Positions 1 through 5,910 are shown, counted from the first letter of the stretch. The stretch is DNA of 5,910 nucleotides from Candidatus Zixiibacteriota bacterium (GCA_022564135.1 JADFLZ010000152.1:1-5910), one strand, 5' to 3'. Notes: generated by a model from the sequence alone, not told the origin. Made by a program: numbers and translations.

Positions 1-162
1 GAGGCGACTGAGGAGCGAATGTTTCTTGAACTGGAAAAACTTTACAATAACGAGAGTCACTTTGATTTTATAAAAAGTAAGTTAGATAGTCTGCCGTCAG
101 TCCTCGGCGGACGAGGCGCCTCGCAGCGCGCTGCAAAAATTATCGGAGAGTACCTGCAGTAA
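1..162 (+). CDS. lpxB: Lipid-A-disaccharide synthase, C-terminal fragment
   Basis: This is the last 53 codons of an open frame that enters from the left edge and ends at TAA 160-162. The C-terminal GGRGASQRAAKIIGEYL (from about codon 36) matches the GGPGASERAA-type tail of LpxB, the GT19 glycosyltransferase. LpxB joins UDP-diacylglucosamine and lipid X into the lipid A disaccharide at the cytoplasmic face of the inner membrane. The catalytic part lies outside the window, so the assignment rests on the short tail plus the neighbouring lipid A genes waaA and lpxK. Three in-frame stop codons follow one another (TAA TAG TAA, 160-168) directly before the waaA ATG, so readthrough into waaA is blocked. 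It is partial only because of the window edge. Confidence 0.85.
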   Translation, partial: EATEERMFLELEKLYNNESHFDFIKSKLDSLPSVLGGRGASQRAAKIIGEYLQ

Positions 163-168
163 TAGTAA

Positions 169-1413
169 ATGAAATTAATATATCGCCTGATTTCATCGCT
201 TGTTTATCTATTTTGCAGAGTATATGGACATTCTCGTGCCAAAGCCGGCAGTGAGCTCTGGCGCGGGCGGCTGGGTCTGATTAAAACCAACAACACGGTT
301 GATATCTGGATACATGCTTCGTCGGTCGGTGAAACAAAGGTCGCCACATATTTGACAGACTATCTTTTGAGCCATAAACCTGATTTGCGTATTTATCTTT
401 CGACAATGACCGAAGCCGGTCAAAAAGTTGCCAGAACAATTGCAGGCAAAAATGTTGCGACCGGTTTTCTTCCGCTCGACCATCCCTCGCCGCTGGGTCG
501 CACGCTTGAAACACTAAAACCAAAAATGATGGTAATTACTGAAACGGAAATCTGGCCAAATTTGATTGGGGAAGTTGCAAAGCGTAATATCGAGATAGTT
601 CTTGTAAACGGCCGTATGTCTGATGCTGCTTTTAGGAAATATAAAATAGCGCGAAAAATGTTCCGGGATATTTTGGGGCGCTATCAGAAGTTATTTTTAA
701 AAACTGAAGCTGACAAAAGCCGCTTCGAATTTTTTGGTGTCGGTACAAAAGACGAACAAGTTATTGTCGCCGGTGATATGAAGTTTGATGCACCGCTGCT
801 GCCTCGCAGGGCAGGTCGCGTTCAGGAAATTCGCAGCAGGTTAGGAGCGTCTGAAAGCGATTTTCTGTTTGTCTGCGGCTCTACTCGTCCGGGCGAAGAA
901 CAGCTTCTGCTGGAACTTGCCAGAACTCTCAAGGCAGAGGCATTGCCAATCAAACTGGTGCTAGCTCCGCGTCATATTGATAGAATTAAACAGCTGCAGG
1001 AAGATTTGTCTGTCGATGGCGATTCTGTCGGATTGTATAGTGAGAGGAACTTAAAAAGTTCGCTTATTCTGGTAGATAAAATGGGCTGTTTAAACGATTT
1101 GTATCTGGCCGCAAACTTAGCTTTTGTAGGAGGTACTTTAGTCGATATTGGCGGACACAATCTGCTGGAACCGGTCTGGGCCGGAACGCCGGTTTTATTC
1201 GGGCAATCGACAGGTAACGTCATCGAAGCCAAAAATTATATTCTGGAAAATAATTATGGCGCCTTGGTGGCAGACGTTACTGAAATGACAGAGCTGGTCA
1301 AAAAATTTATTACTGGTGAGATAACTTTTTCAATTAAGAAGAGCGATGATTTATCTCATAGTGCCACCTCAATTGCCGGTGACTATATTCTGCAAAGGCT
1401 GAGTGATGTTTGA
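169..1413 (+). CDS. waaA: 3-deoxy-D-manno-octulosonic acid (Kdo) transferase
   Basis: WaaA/KdtA transfers Kdo from CMP-Kdo to the lipid A precursor on the cytoplasmic face of the inner membrane. The 414-residue product is close to the usual size (about 425 in E. coli). Visible features in order are: an N-terminal hydrophobic anchor (about residues 4-19); S52-V-G-E-T56, whose E55 corresponds to the family's catalytic glutamate; E125-T-E-I-W-P-N131, the second conserved acidic motif of the N-terminal GT-B domain; P267-R-H-I-D-R272; and the nucleotide-side motif F319-V-G-G-T-L-V-D-I-G-G-H-N-L-L-E-P335 in the C-terminal domain. An in-frame stop lies immediately before ATG 169, so the frame cannot start earlier. 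The only purine-rich SD candidate (GGAGAG, 145-150) is 18 nt away, which is too far for normal use; translation probably depends on ribosomes finishing lpxB 6 nt upstream. Whether it adds one, two or more Kdo residues cannot be read from the sequence. Confidence 0.96.
   Translation: MKLIYRLISSLVYLFCRVYGHSRAKAGSELWRGRLGLIKTNNTVDIWIHASSVGETKVATYLTDYLLSHKPDLRIYLSTMTEAGQKVARTIAGKNVATGFLPLDHPSPLGRTLETLKPKMMVITETEIWPNLIGEVAKRNIEIVLVNGRMSDAAFRKYKIARKMFRDILGRYQKLFLKTEADKSRFEFFGVGTKDEQVIVAGDMKFDAPLLPRRAGRVQEIRSRLGASESDFLFVCGSTRPGEEQLLLELARTLKAEALPIKLVLAPRHIDRIKQLQEDLSVDGDSVGLYSERNLKSSLILVDKMGCLNDLYLAANLAFVGGTLVDIGGHNLLEPVWAGTPVLFGQSTGNVIEAKNYILENNYGALVADVTEMTELVKKFITGEITFSIKKSDDLSHSATSIAGDYILQRLSDV
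1394..1398 (+). promoter_or_regulatory. Ribosome binding site of lpxK
   Basis: AAAGG inside the 3' end of waaA lies 7 nt before ATG 1406 and only 4 nt before the alternative GTG 1403. The spacing favours ATG 1406 as the lpxK start. Confidence 0.55.
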
Positions 1414-2494
1414 GTCAATCTGGAAAAAAATCCTGAGACGTCAAGGGATGTCGCCGCTGATTATTCCGGCATTTGTTCTGTGGATTGTCTCGCTGTTTTA
1501 CCGAATTGGTCTGGCGCTTGCTAAAGCGACCAGAGGCAAAGTAGTCAAAGTTAATATTCCGGTTATTTCAATCGGTAATTTGTCTGTCGGCGGCACCGGC
1601 AAGACACCAATCATAGCTACTCTGGCAGAGTTTCTTTTAGAAGAAGGCCTGAAAGTAGGCATTGTCTCATCGGCCTACGGCAGAAAAAATCAAATCTCTT
1701 TTGTCAAAGAAGCCAGACGGGTGGCGGAGATGTCTGTTGACGATACCGGCGACGAAGTGAAAATGCTGGCTGAGCTTTTGCCGCAGGCAATAATTTCAGT
1801 AGACAAATCGAAATCAGAGGCGGCTCTGAATGCTCAGAACTCAGACTACAAGCTTGATTTGCTTTTAGTCGATGACGGCTTTCAGCATTTCAGATTAGAC
1901 AGAGAGGTTGATATTGTAACCTATGACGGTGCCATTAAAGCCAGAGACTTAAAGTTGTTTCCTTATGGAGTTTTGCGGGAGCCGCTCAGTTCGCTTAAGC
2001 GGGCCGATGTTATAATTATTACCCGCGCCAATTTTGCCAGAGATATCGGGACCCTTCGCAAGCGCTTAAAAAAACTTGCTCCCGAAGCCAAAATATATAC
2101 GGCCAATTTTAAGCCTAAAGAGATAATCGGACTTAAGCGAAAACTGCCGGTTAAGTATCTCGAAGATAAGGCTGTCTTTGCCTTTGCAGGCATAGGAAAT
2201 TTCAGAGCCTTTGAAAGACAGCTGCGGACTTTGACGTCGAATCTTGATCTTGCGCTCGAATTTTCAGACCATCAGAGATACACTGACCGGGAAATAGACA
2301 GAATAAAAGAATCGGCAGACCGCTGTGGCTCCGATCTGCTGCTGACTACGGCCAAAGACTGGGTTAAAATAAGAGATTTTGATTTTGGCCGCGATATTTA
2401 CTATCTTACTCAGGAGATAGATTTGGATCCTGGAGAAGAAAAGCTGGTCAAGTACCTGCTCTCTTTTATCAAGCCCGGGGAGAAACTGAATTGA
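1406..2494 (+). CDS. lpxK: Tetraacyldisaccharide 4'-kinase
   Basis: LpxK phosphorylates the 4' position of the tetraacyl disaccharide made by LpxB, giving lipid IVA at the inner membrane. The 362-residue product (from ATG 1406) is longer than E. coli LpxK (328). Visible features are: a hydrophobic N-terminal membrane helix (about residues 16-40); the family signature P52-V-I-S-I-G-N-L-S-V-G-G-T-G-K-T-P68, containing the Walker A loop; D156-D-G-F-Q-H161, carrying the catalytic aspartate pair; LREPLSSLKRADVII, placing the 4'-kinase fold's second half; F286-S-D-H-Q-R-Y292, with the conserved histidine H289; and LLTTAKDWVKI, equivalent to the family's TTEKDAVK motif. The start overlaps waaA by 8 nt, and GTG 1403 immediately upstream is possible but has poorer SD spacing. 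The gene sits naturally beside lpxB and waaA, and no msbA gene lies between them here. Confidence 0.96.
   Translation: MFESIWKKILRRQGMSPLIIPAFVLWIVSLFYRIGLALAKATRGKVVKVNIPVISIGNLSVGGTGKTPIIATLAEFLLEEGLKVGIVSSAYGRKNQISFVKEARRVAEMSVDDTGDEVKMLAELLPQAIISVDKSKSEAALNAQNSDYKLDLLLVDDGFQHFRLDREVDIVTYDGAIKARDLKLFPYGVLREPLSSLKRADVIIITRANFARDIGTLRKRLKKLAPEAKIYTANFKPKEIIGLKRKLPVKYLEDKAVFAFAGIGNFRAFERQLRTLTSNLDLALEFSDHQRYTDREIDRIKESADRCGSDLLLTTAKDWVKIRDFDFGRDIYYLTQEIDLDPGEEKLVKYLLSFIKPGEKLN
2477..2482 (+). promoter_or_regulatory. Ribosome binding site fixing the TTG start of nadB
   Basis: GGGGAG within the end of lpxK stands 8 nt before TTG 2491. This good SD, the TTGA overlap with the lpxK stop, and the position of the FAD-binding GSGIAGL at residues 12-18 of the product all agree on this non-ATG start. 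Confidence 0.75.
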
Positions 2495-4104
2495 TTGAAA
2501 GGCATTTTGATTTTGTGGTAGTCGGCAGCGGTATCGCCGGGCTGTTCTATGCGCTGGAAGTTGTCTCTCTTAAGCCCGACGCCAAAGTTGCTATCGTTAC
2601 CAAAAAGTCGGCCGCAGAGTCCAGCACCAACCGTGCCCAGGGAGGCATTGCGGCAGTTCTTTCCGAGACAGATTCATTTGAGCTGCATATCAAAGATACT
2701 CTTGGCTGTGGCGGCGGTCTTTGCAATGAAAAAGTAGTGCGGCAGGTAGTCGAGCATGGCCCGCGTGTCATCGATGAGCTAATCGGTTACGGCGTAAAAT
2801 TCAGCAGACTTGACGACAGCCTTGATTTGACTCGCGAGGGAGGACATTCGGTCCAGCGGGTAGTTCATGCCGGCGATTTAACCGGCAAAGAAATTGACAG
2901 AGCGCTTCTTAATGCCTGCAGCTTGTCAGGCAATATAGAAATGTTTCGAAACAGCATCGTACTTGACTTGATATCGGAATCAGACAATGGCAAAACGGTT
3001 TGCTCAGGTATTTTGGTTCTTAGAGACAGCAATAATGAAATCGAGTTATTCCTGTCGCCGGTCACGCTACTTTCAACAGGTGGTCTGTGTCAGGTTTACC
3101 GGCACAATACGAATCCTTCAATCGCAACCGGCGACGGGGTCGCCATGGCCTACAGGGCCGGAGCCTGTATTGCTAATCTGGAATTCGTGCAATTTCATCC
3201 GACGGCCATGTATGCGCCCGGTCAGCCGACATTCTTAATCTCCGAAGCAGTCCGGGGTGAAGGCGGCCGGCTTTTGTCGCTCGATGGTCGCTACCTTATG
3301 GAAAACGCTCACCAACTAAAAGACCTGGCTCCGCGCGATATAGTGGCCAGAGCAATTGATAAAGAACTAAAAGAGACCAAGGCCGAACATGTCTTGCTTG
3401 ATATCAGCCATAAAGACTCAGAATTCATCAAAGGAAGATTTCCACATATTTATGCGACCTGTCTTAAATATGGCACAGATATTACCAAAGAGCCGATACC
3501 GGTCGTGCCTTCGGCACACTACGCCTGTGGTGGTTTAAAAACAGACATGGACGGTCAGACAGAGATACGGGGACTGTTTGCCTCGGGCGAAGTGGCCATG
3601 ACAGGTATGCATGGCGCCAACCGGCTGGCTTCGAATTCTCTCTTAGAAGCAGTAGTGGTCAGCAAGAACGCCGCACTCAAAACAGTCAGCGAATTTGAAA
3701 AACTGAAAAAATATCAAGCGCATAATTCTCGAGCCTTAGAACTCGCTGGCAATAAAACAGAAGATTCTCATATTAATATAAAGAAAACACGTGACCAGCT
3801 GACGAAAACAATGTCAGAACTGGTTGGGATTGTCCGCTCGGAAAAGAGACTGCTGTCGGCCTTAGAGAAGATCGAACCACTCCGGCAGCTGATAGAACAA
3901 GAATATGCCAGCACAGCGCCGGGTTATGAATTAGTTGAGCTTAGAAACCTGGTAACTGTGGCTGAGTTGATAATAAAGTCAGGTTTATGGCGCAAAGAGT
4001 CGCGCGGCTTGCATTTTATGGAAGATTACCCGGCCGAATCAAAAGAATTTGCATTAGATTCCGGCCTTACCAGAAAAATTTCAAAAAGGAGCGCTCTTGT
4101 CTGA
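2491..4104 (+). CDS. nadB: L-aspartate oxidase (FAD-dependent)
   Basis: NadB oxidises L-aspartate to iminoaspartate in the cytoplasm, the first step of de novo NAD synthesis; NadA is the usual partner but is not in this window. The 537-residue length matches E. coli (540). Visible features are: the dinucleotide-binding G12-S-G-I-A-G-L18; the FAD-contacting S45-T-N-R-A-Q-G-G-I-A-A55; E116 in REGGHS; H236 in QFHPTAMY; S251-E252 in SEAVRGEGG; R282 in LAPRDIVARAI; H343 in SAHYACGG; R378 in HGANRLASNSLLE; and a C-terminal helical domain ending in R501-K-E-S-R-G-L-H508. These residues line up with the E. coli substrate and active-site residues (E121, H244, E260, R290, H351, R386). E. coli T259 is Ser251 here, a conservative change. 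The conserved E116 and this residue set favour aspartate oxidase over the related fumarate reductase/succinate dehydrogenase flavoproteins. The TTG start is set by the SD at 2477-2482. Confidence 0.96.
   Translation: MIERHFDFVVVGSGIAGLFYALEVVSLKPDAKVAIVTKKSAAESSTNRAQGGIAAVLSETDSFELHIKDTLGCGGGLCNEKVVRQVVEHGPRVIDELIGYGVKFSRLDDSLDLTREGGHSVQRVVHAGDLTGKEIDRALLNACSLSGNIEMFRNSIVLDLISESDNGKTVCSGILVLRDSNNEIELFLSPVTLLSTGGLCQVYRHNTNPSIATGDGVAMAYRAGACIANLEFVQFHPTAMYAPGQPTFLISEAVRGEGGRLLSLDGRYLMENAHQLKDLAPRDIVARAIDKELKETKAEHVLLDISHKDSEFIKGRFPHIYATCLKYGTDITKEPIPVVPSAHYACGGLKTDMDGQTEIRGLFASGEVAMTGMHGANRLASNSLLEAVVVSKNAALKTVSEFEKLKKYQAHNSRALELAGNKTEDSHINIKKTRDQLTKTMSELVGIVRSEKRLLSALEKIEPLRQLIEQEYASTAPGYELVELRNLVTVAELIIKSGLWRKESRGLHFMEDYPAESKEFALDSGLTRKISKRSALV
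4086..4091 (+). promoter_or_regulatory. Ribosome binding site fixing the TTG start of guaA
   Basis: AAGGAG, inside the 3' end of nadB, stands 5 nt before TTG 4097. The first in-frame ATG (4115) would be 23 nt from this SD, so TTG 4097 is the better start. It overlaps the nadB stop by 8 nt. Confidence 0.75.
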
Positions 4105-5641
4105 TTCTCACCAGATGATTCTTATTCTTGATTTTGGGTCGCAGTATACTCAGCTGATCGCACGCCGGATTCGTGAAGCAAAAGTCTACTGTGAAATAGT
4201 GCCGTTTAACAGCGACTTGTCAAAATATGACAGTTCAAAGATTGCCGGATATATTCTTTCGGGCGGGCCGGCCTCGGTAACAGACCAAGACGCTCCCCGG
4301 CTTGATAAGAGTTTTTTCGAAAATGGAACACCGGTGCTTGGCATTTGCTATGGCATGCAGCTTTTGGCTGATCTGTTCGGGGGACGGATGGTGAAGTCTG
4401 CCACGCGCGAGTACGGCCGGGCTAATTTCAAAACACTGAACGCAAGTTCTCTTTTTAAAGGTGTTGAGAAAGACAGCCAGGTCTGGATGTCACACGGCGA
4501 TTCTATTGAATCTCTGCCTGAGAATTTCCATCTGATCGGTTCAACCGACTCTCTTAAGACAGCCGCTATTGCCGACGAAAAAAGAAATATCTTTGGTCTG
4601 CAGTTTCATCCTGAAGTCTATCACACAAAAGAAGGCGGCAAGATTCTTAATAATTTTCTGTTTGATATTTGCAAGCTCAAAGGTGACTGGACTACCGAGG
4701 CGTTTTTAGAAGAAACTGTCGGCAAAATACGCAGACAGGTCGGTGACGGTCAGGTGGTGGTAGGAGTATCCGGCGGGGTAGATTCTACAGTGGCAGCAGT
4801 TCTGATATCACGTGCTATCGGGAAAAATCTGCATGCTGTATTTGTTAACAATGGTCTGCTGCGTAAGAATGAATTTGAAGAAGTCAAAGAATTATTAAGC
4901 CATCTCAAACTCAGCCTGCACGCTGTTGATGCTTCAGAAATGTTTTTGACACGGCTCAAAGATGTCACCGATCCCGAAAAGAAAAGAAAAATTATCGGCA
5001 ATACTTTTATTGATGTCTTCGAAGAGCAGGCCGAGAAAATCGGTGGTATAGAATTTCTGGCTCAGGGGACTTTGTATCCGGATGTTATCGAATCGGTCTC
5101 TTTTAAGGGCGGACCCTCGGTATCAATCAAAAGTCATCACAATGTCGGCGGTTTAAAAGAGCGCATGAAACTCAAACTGGTCGAACCGCTAAGAGAGCTT
5201 TTCAAAGACGAAGTACGAGAGCTGGGGCGCTCGCTGGGCTTATCTGAAATGTTTATAGGGCGTCACCCTTTTCCCGGCCCGGGACTGGCTGTGCGGATAT
5301 TGGGCGAGGTAACCGCGGAGAGGTGCGATATTTTAAAAGAAGCTGACGCCATTTTTATCGAACAGCTGCACCATAGAAAAATATACGATGATATCTGGCA
5401 GGCTTTTGCGGTGCTCCTGCCGATCAAAGCGGTTGGTGTCATGGGTGACAGCCGGACTTATGAAAATGTACTGGTTTTAAGAGCCGTGACCTCTGTTGAC
5501 GGCATGACCGCCGACTGGGCTCATATTGATAATGACATACTGGCTGATATTTCTGACAGGATCATTCGTCAGGTAAGCGGCGTTAACAGAGTCGTTTATG
5601 ATATATCATCAAAACCTCCGGCGACGATAGAGTGGGAATAA
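4097..5641 (+). CDS. guaA: GMP synthase (glutamine-hydrolysing)
   Basis: GuaA converts XMP to GMP using ATP and ammonia released from glutamine, the last step of GMP synthesis in the cytoplasm. The 514-residue single-chain product (E. coli 525) has all expected parts. The N-terminal class I glutamine amidotransferase has LDFGSQYTQ (residues 11-19), S55-G-G-P58, the nucleophile C84 in GICYGMQ, and H171/E173 in FHPE, completing the triad. The ATP pyrophosphatase domain has the PP-loop S225-G-G-V-D-S230 and the lid motif H347-H-N-V-G-G352. The C-terminal dimerisation and XMP-binding domain has H390-P-F-P-G-P-G-L-A-V-R400, GDSRTYENV and the terminal KPPATIEWE. No key residue is missing. The TTG start is chosen from the SD at 4086-4091. 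Its last 11 codons and stop are duplicated 133 bp downstream. Confidence 0.98.
   Translation: MSDSHQMILILDFGSQYTQLIARRIREAKVYCEIVPFNSDLSKYDSSKIAGYILSGGPASVTDQDAPRLDKSFFENGTPVLGICYGMQLLADLFGGRMVKSATREYGRANFKTLNASSLFKGVEKDSQVWMSHGDSIESLPENFHLIGSTDSLKTAAIADEKRNIFGLQFHPEVYHTKEGGKILNNFLFDICKLKGDWTTEAFLEETVGKIRRQVGDGQVVVGVSGGVDSTVAAVLISRAIGKNLHAVFVNNGLLRKNEFEEVKELLSHLKLSLHAVDASEMFLTRLKDVTDPEKKRKIIGNTFIDVFEEQAEKIGGIEFLAQGTLYPDVIESVSFKGGPSVSIKSHHNVGGLKERMKLKLVEPLRELFKDEVRELGRSLGLSEMFIGRHPFPGPGLAVRILGEVTAERCDILKEADAIFIEQLHHRKIYDDIWQAFAVLLPIKAVGVMGDSRTYENVLVLRAVTSVDGMTADWAHIDNDILADISDRIIRQVSGVNRVVYDISSKPPATIEWE
5605..5640 (+). repeat. Direct repeat copy 1 (3' end of guaA)
   Basis: This segment matches 5738-5773 at 34 of 36 positions without gaps; the mismatches are 5626/5759 and 5632/5765. 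It encodes the SSKPPATIEWE tail of guaA and the first two bases of the stop. Similarity starts sharply here: the sequence to the left of 5605 does not resemble the sequence to the left of 5738. The position, at the extreme 3' end of a conserved housekeeping gene, is typical of tyrosine-integrase attachment sites, and guaA is one of the known targets. No integrase is visible in the window. Confidence 0.9.
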
Positions 5642-5651
5642 CCAGTCGACT

Positions 5652-5684
5652 GATTCTTATGTCATGCTTGCTGAGACAAGAATC
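5652..5684 (+). other. Hairpin just after guaA
   Basis: GATTCTT (5652-5658) pairs with AAGAATC (5678-5684), with a further GTC/GAC pairing (5661-5663 with 5675-5677) after a 2-nt bulge. An alternative fold, ATGCTTG (5664-5670) with CAAGAAT (5677-5683) and a 6-nt loop, has one G-A mismatch and is the one shared with the second copy downstream. No T tract follows (AATAATTAAATC), so it is not a convincing intrinsic terminator. It could protect the 3' end of the operon mRNA or help Rho-independent pausing, but this is a guess. Confidence 0.5.
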
Positions 5685-5700
5685 AATAATTAAATCTTAC

Positions 5701-5732
5701 AAAAAAGGGGCAGATGAGGACATCTGCCGCCC
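5701..5732 (-). terminator. Probable intrinsic terminator for minus-strand transcription
   Basis: GGCAGATG (5709-5716) pairs perfectly with CATCTGCC (5721-5728) around the loop AGGA, and two more G-C pairs form (5707-5708 with 5730-5731) past a bulged G. A run of six A lies at 5701-5706, which is a T6 tract directly after the stem on the minus strand. On the plus strand the stem is followed by ACAAAATC, so it does not look like a terminator for guaA. No clear minus-strand gene feeds it within the window. It lies between the two copies of the guaA 3' end. Confidence 0.7.
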
Positions 5733-5737
5733 ACAAA

Positions 5738-5774
5738 ATCATCAAAACCTCCGGCGACAATAGAATGGGAATAG
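5738..5774 (+). pseudogene. Second copy of the guaA 3' end (remnant or att-like repeat)
   Basis: In the frame starting at 5739 this reads SSKPPATIEWE followed by TAG (5772-5774), identical in protein sequence to the end of guaA. The three base differences from copy 1 are ACG to ACA (Thr), GAG to GAA (Glu) and stop TAA to TAG; all are silent. This suggests the segment diverged while it was still the end of a working guaA, not after duplication as junk. Nothing upstream of 5738 resembles the rest of guaA, so only the tail is present. It may be the leftover of a second or replaced guaA, or the distal attachment site of an integrated element. Confidence 0.8.
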
Positions 5775-5796
5775 TCTGTCGCATAATATTGTCGTC

Positions 5797-5816
5797 GTTC
5801 CTGCTTACACAGGAAC
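5797..5816 (+). other. Hairpin following the second guaA tail
   Basis: GTTCCTG (5797-5803) pairs perfectly with CAGGAAC (5810-5816) around the 6-nt loop CTTACA. Two outer pairs (5795-5796 with 5818-5819) are possible past a bulged C. It sits at the same distance from the guaA tail as the copy 1 hairpin (offset 133). No T tract follows on either strand, so termination is doubtful. Confidence 0.6.
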
Positions 5817-5838
5817 CGATTCCAATAGATAATCAGAA

Positions 5839-5910
5839 ATGAAACTGTTGCGAATGATCTGGATAGCCCTTGCTACAATTGTTGCCGTTTATGCCGCTGT
5901 TTGTGCGTAC
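5839..5910 (+). CDS. N-terminus of a probable exported or membrane-anchored protein (partial)
   Basis: ATG 5839 opens 24 codons that run off the right edge without a stop. They begin MKLLRMIWIALATI and continue with a hydrophobic stretch ending near VCAY. A basic N-terminus followed by about 15 hydrophobic residues looks like a Sec signal peptide or a membrane anchor; the cysteine near codon 22 is not in an obvious lipobox. No good SD is visible upstream (GATAATCAGAA only), and a second ATG at 5854 is also possible. The function cannot be recognised. It lies 197 nt after guaA and beyond the second guaA tail, so it is probably outside the operon. The minus strand also has an open frame here ending near 5833, so the call is tentative. 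Confidence 0.5.
   Translation, partial: MKLLRMIWIALATIVAVYAAVCAY

Noticed and set aside
208..1232. Minus-strand open frames inside waaA (208-483, 281-523, 972-1232)
   Set aside because: They lie antisense to a gene with full family motifs, have low-complexity or unrecognisable products and no convincing SD. They are shadows of the coding strand.
1403..1405. GTG as the start of lpxK, three bases upstream of ATG 1406
   Set aside because: The SD-like AAAGG is only 4 nt from GTG but 7 nt from the ATG, so ATG is the better choice. The difference is one residue.
2547..3238. Short open frames on both strands inside nadB
   Set aside because: They overlap conserved nadB motifs in other frames and show no recognisable protein features.
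4115..4117. ATG 4115 as the start of guaA
   Set aside because: It is 23 nt from the strong AAGGAG. TTG 4097 has ideal spacing and gives the usual short lead before the ILDFGSQYTQ motif.
5652..5684. Hairpin after guaA as the operon's intrinsic terminator
   Set aside because: The stem is AT-rich with a bulge and is followed by AATAATTAAATC, with no T tract. It is reported as a hairpin only.
5784..5789. TAATAT as a -10 box for the gene at 5839
   Set aside because: No recognisable -35 hexamer lies 16-18 nt upstream, and one AT-rich hexamer is expected by chance.
5605..5870. A full 133-bp tandem repeat
   Set aside because: Similarity between the two units stops at about 5687/5820. The remaining 50 bp do not align, and no third copy begins before the window ends.
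5833..5910. Minus-strand open frame entering from the right edge and ending near 5833
   Set aside because: The 25 residues show no recognisable features, while the plus strand encodes a typical signal-peptide-like start. It is kept only as an alternative explanation for the minus-strand terminator.

Overview
The window is a compact, single-strand (+) gene cluster from a Gram-negative bacterium that makes lipid A. In order it holds the 3' end of lpxB (1-162), waaA/kdtA (169-1413), lpxK (about 1406-2494), nadB (2491-4104) and guaA (4097-5641). After these come a 197-bp intergenic stretch and the first 24 codons of a probable exported protein (from 5839). All five leftward genes are recognisable from family motifs, and none is interrupted. 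Base composition is moderate, and the proteins differ clearly from the E. coli versions I can recall. I cannot name the organism from this alone. The arrangement lpxB-waaA-lpxK-nadB-guaA is not the enterobacterial one and points to a lineage outside the Gammaproteobacteria (inference).

Layout and coupling: the five genes are packed like one transcription unit. lpxB and waaA are separated by 6 nt, waaA and lpxK overlap by 8 nt, lpxK and nadB by 4 nt (TTGA), and nadB and guaA by 8 nt. nadB and guaA both start with TTG, each fixed by a good Shine-Dalgarno sequence. The first three genes act in successive parts of lipid A-Kdo assembly: LpxB makes the disaccharide, LpxK adds the 4' phosphate, and WaaA adds Kdo. 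NadB (first step of NAD synthesis) and GuaA (last step of GMP synthesis) belong to unrelated cofactor and nucleotide pathways. They appear to be carried along in the same transcript.

The part most worth attention is 5605-5838. The last 11 codons and stop of guaA are present a second time 133 bp downstream (5738-5774). The two copies differ only at synonymous positions and in the stop codon (TAA versus TAG). Similarity continues at the same offset into a small hairpin whose two versions show compensatory base changes. Between the copies is a strong hairpin with an A6 tract on its left side, which reads as an intrinsic terminator for the minus strand, although no minus-strand gene is evident. 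The guaA 3' end is a known integration site for genomic islands. The pattern fits either an att-type direct repeat left by a lost or displaced element, or the remnant of a second guaA. I see no evidence of a new multi-gene system in the rest of the window; the genes themselves are ordinary housekeeping genes.
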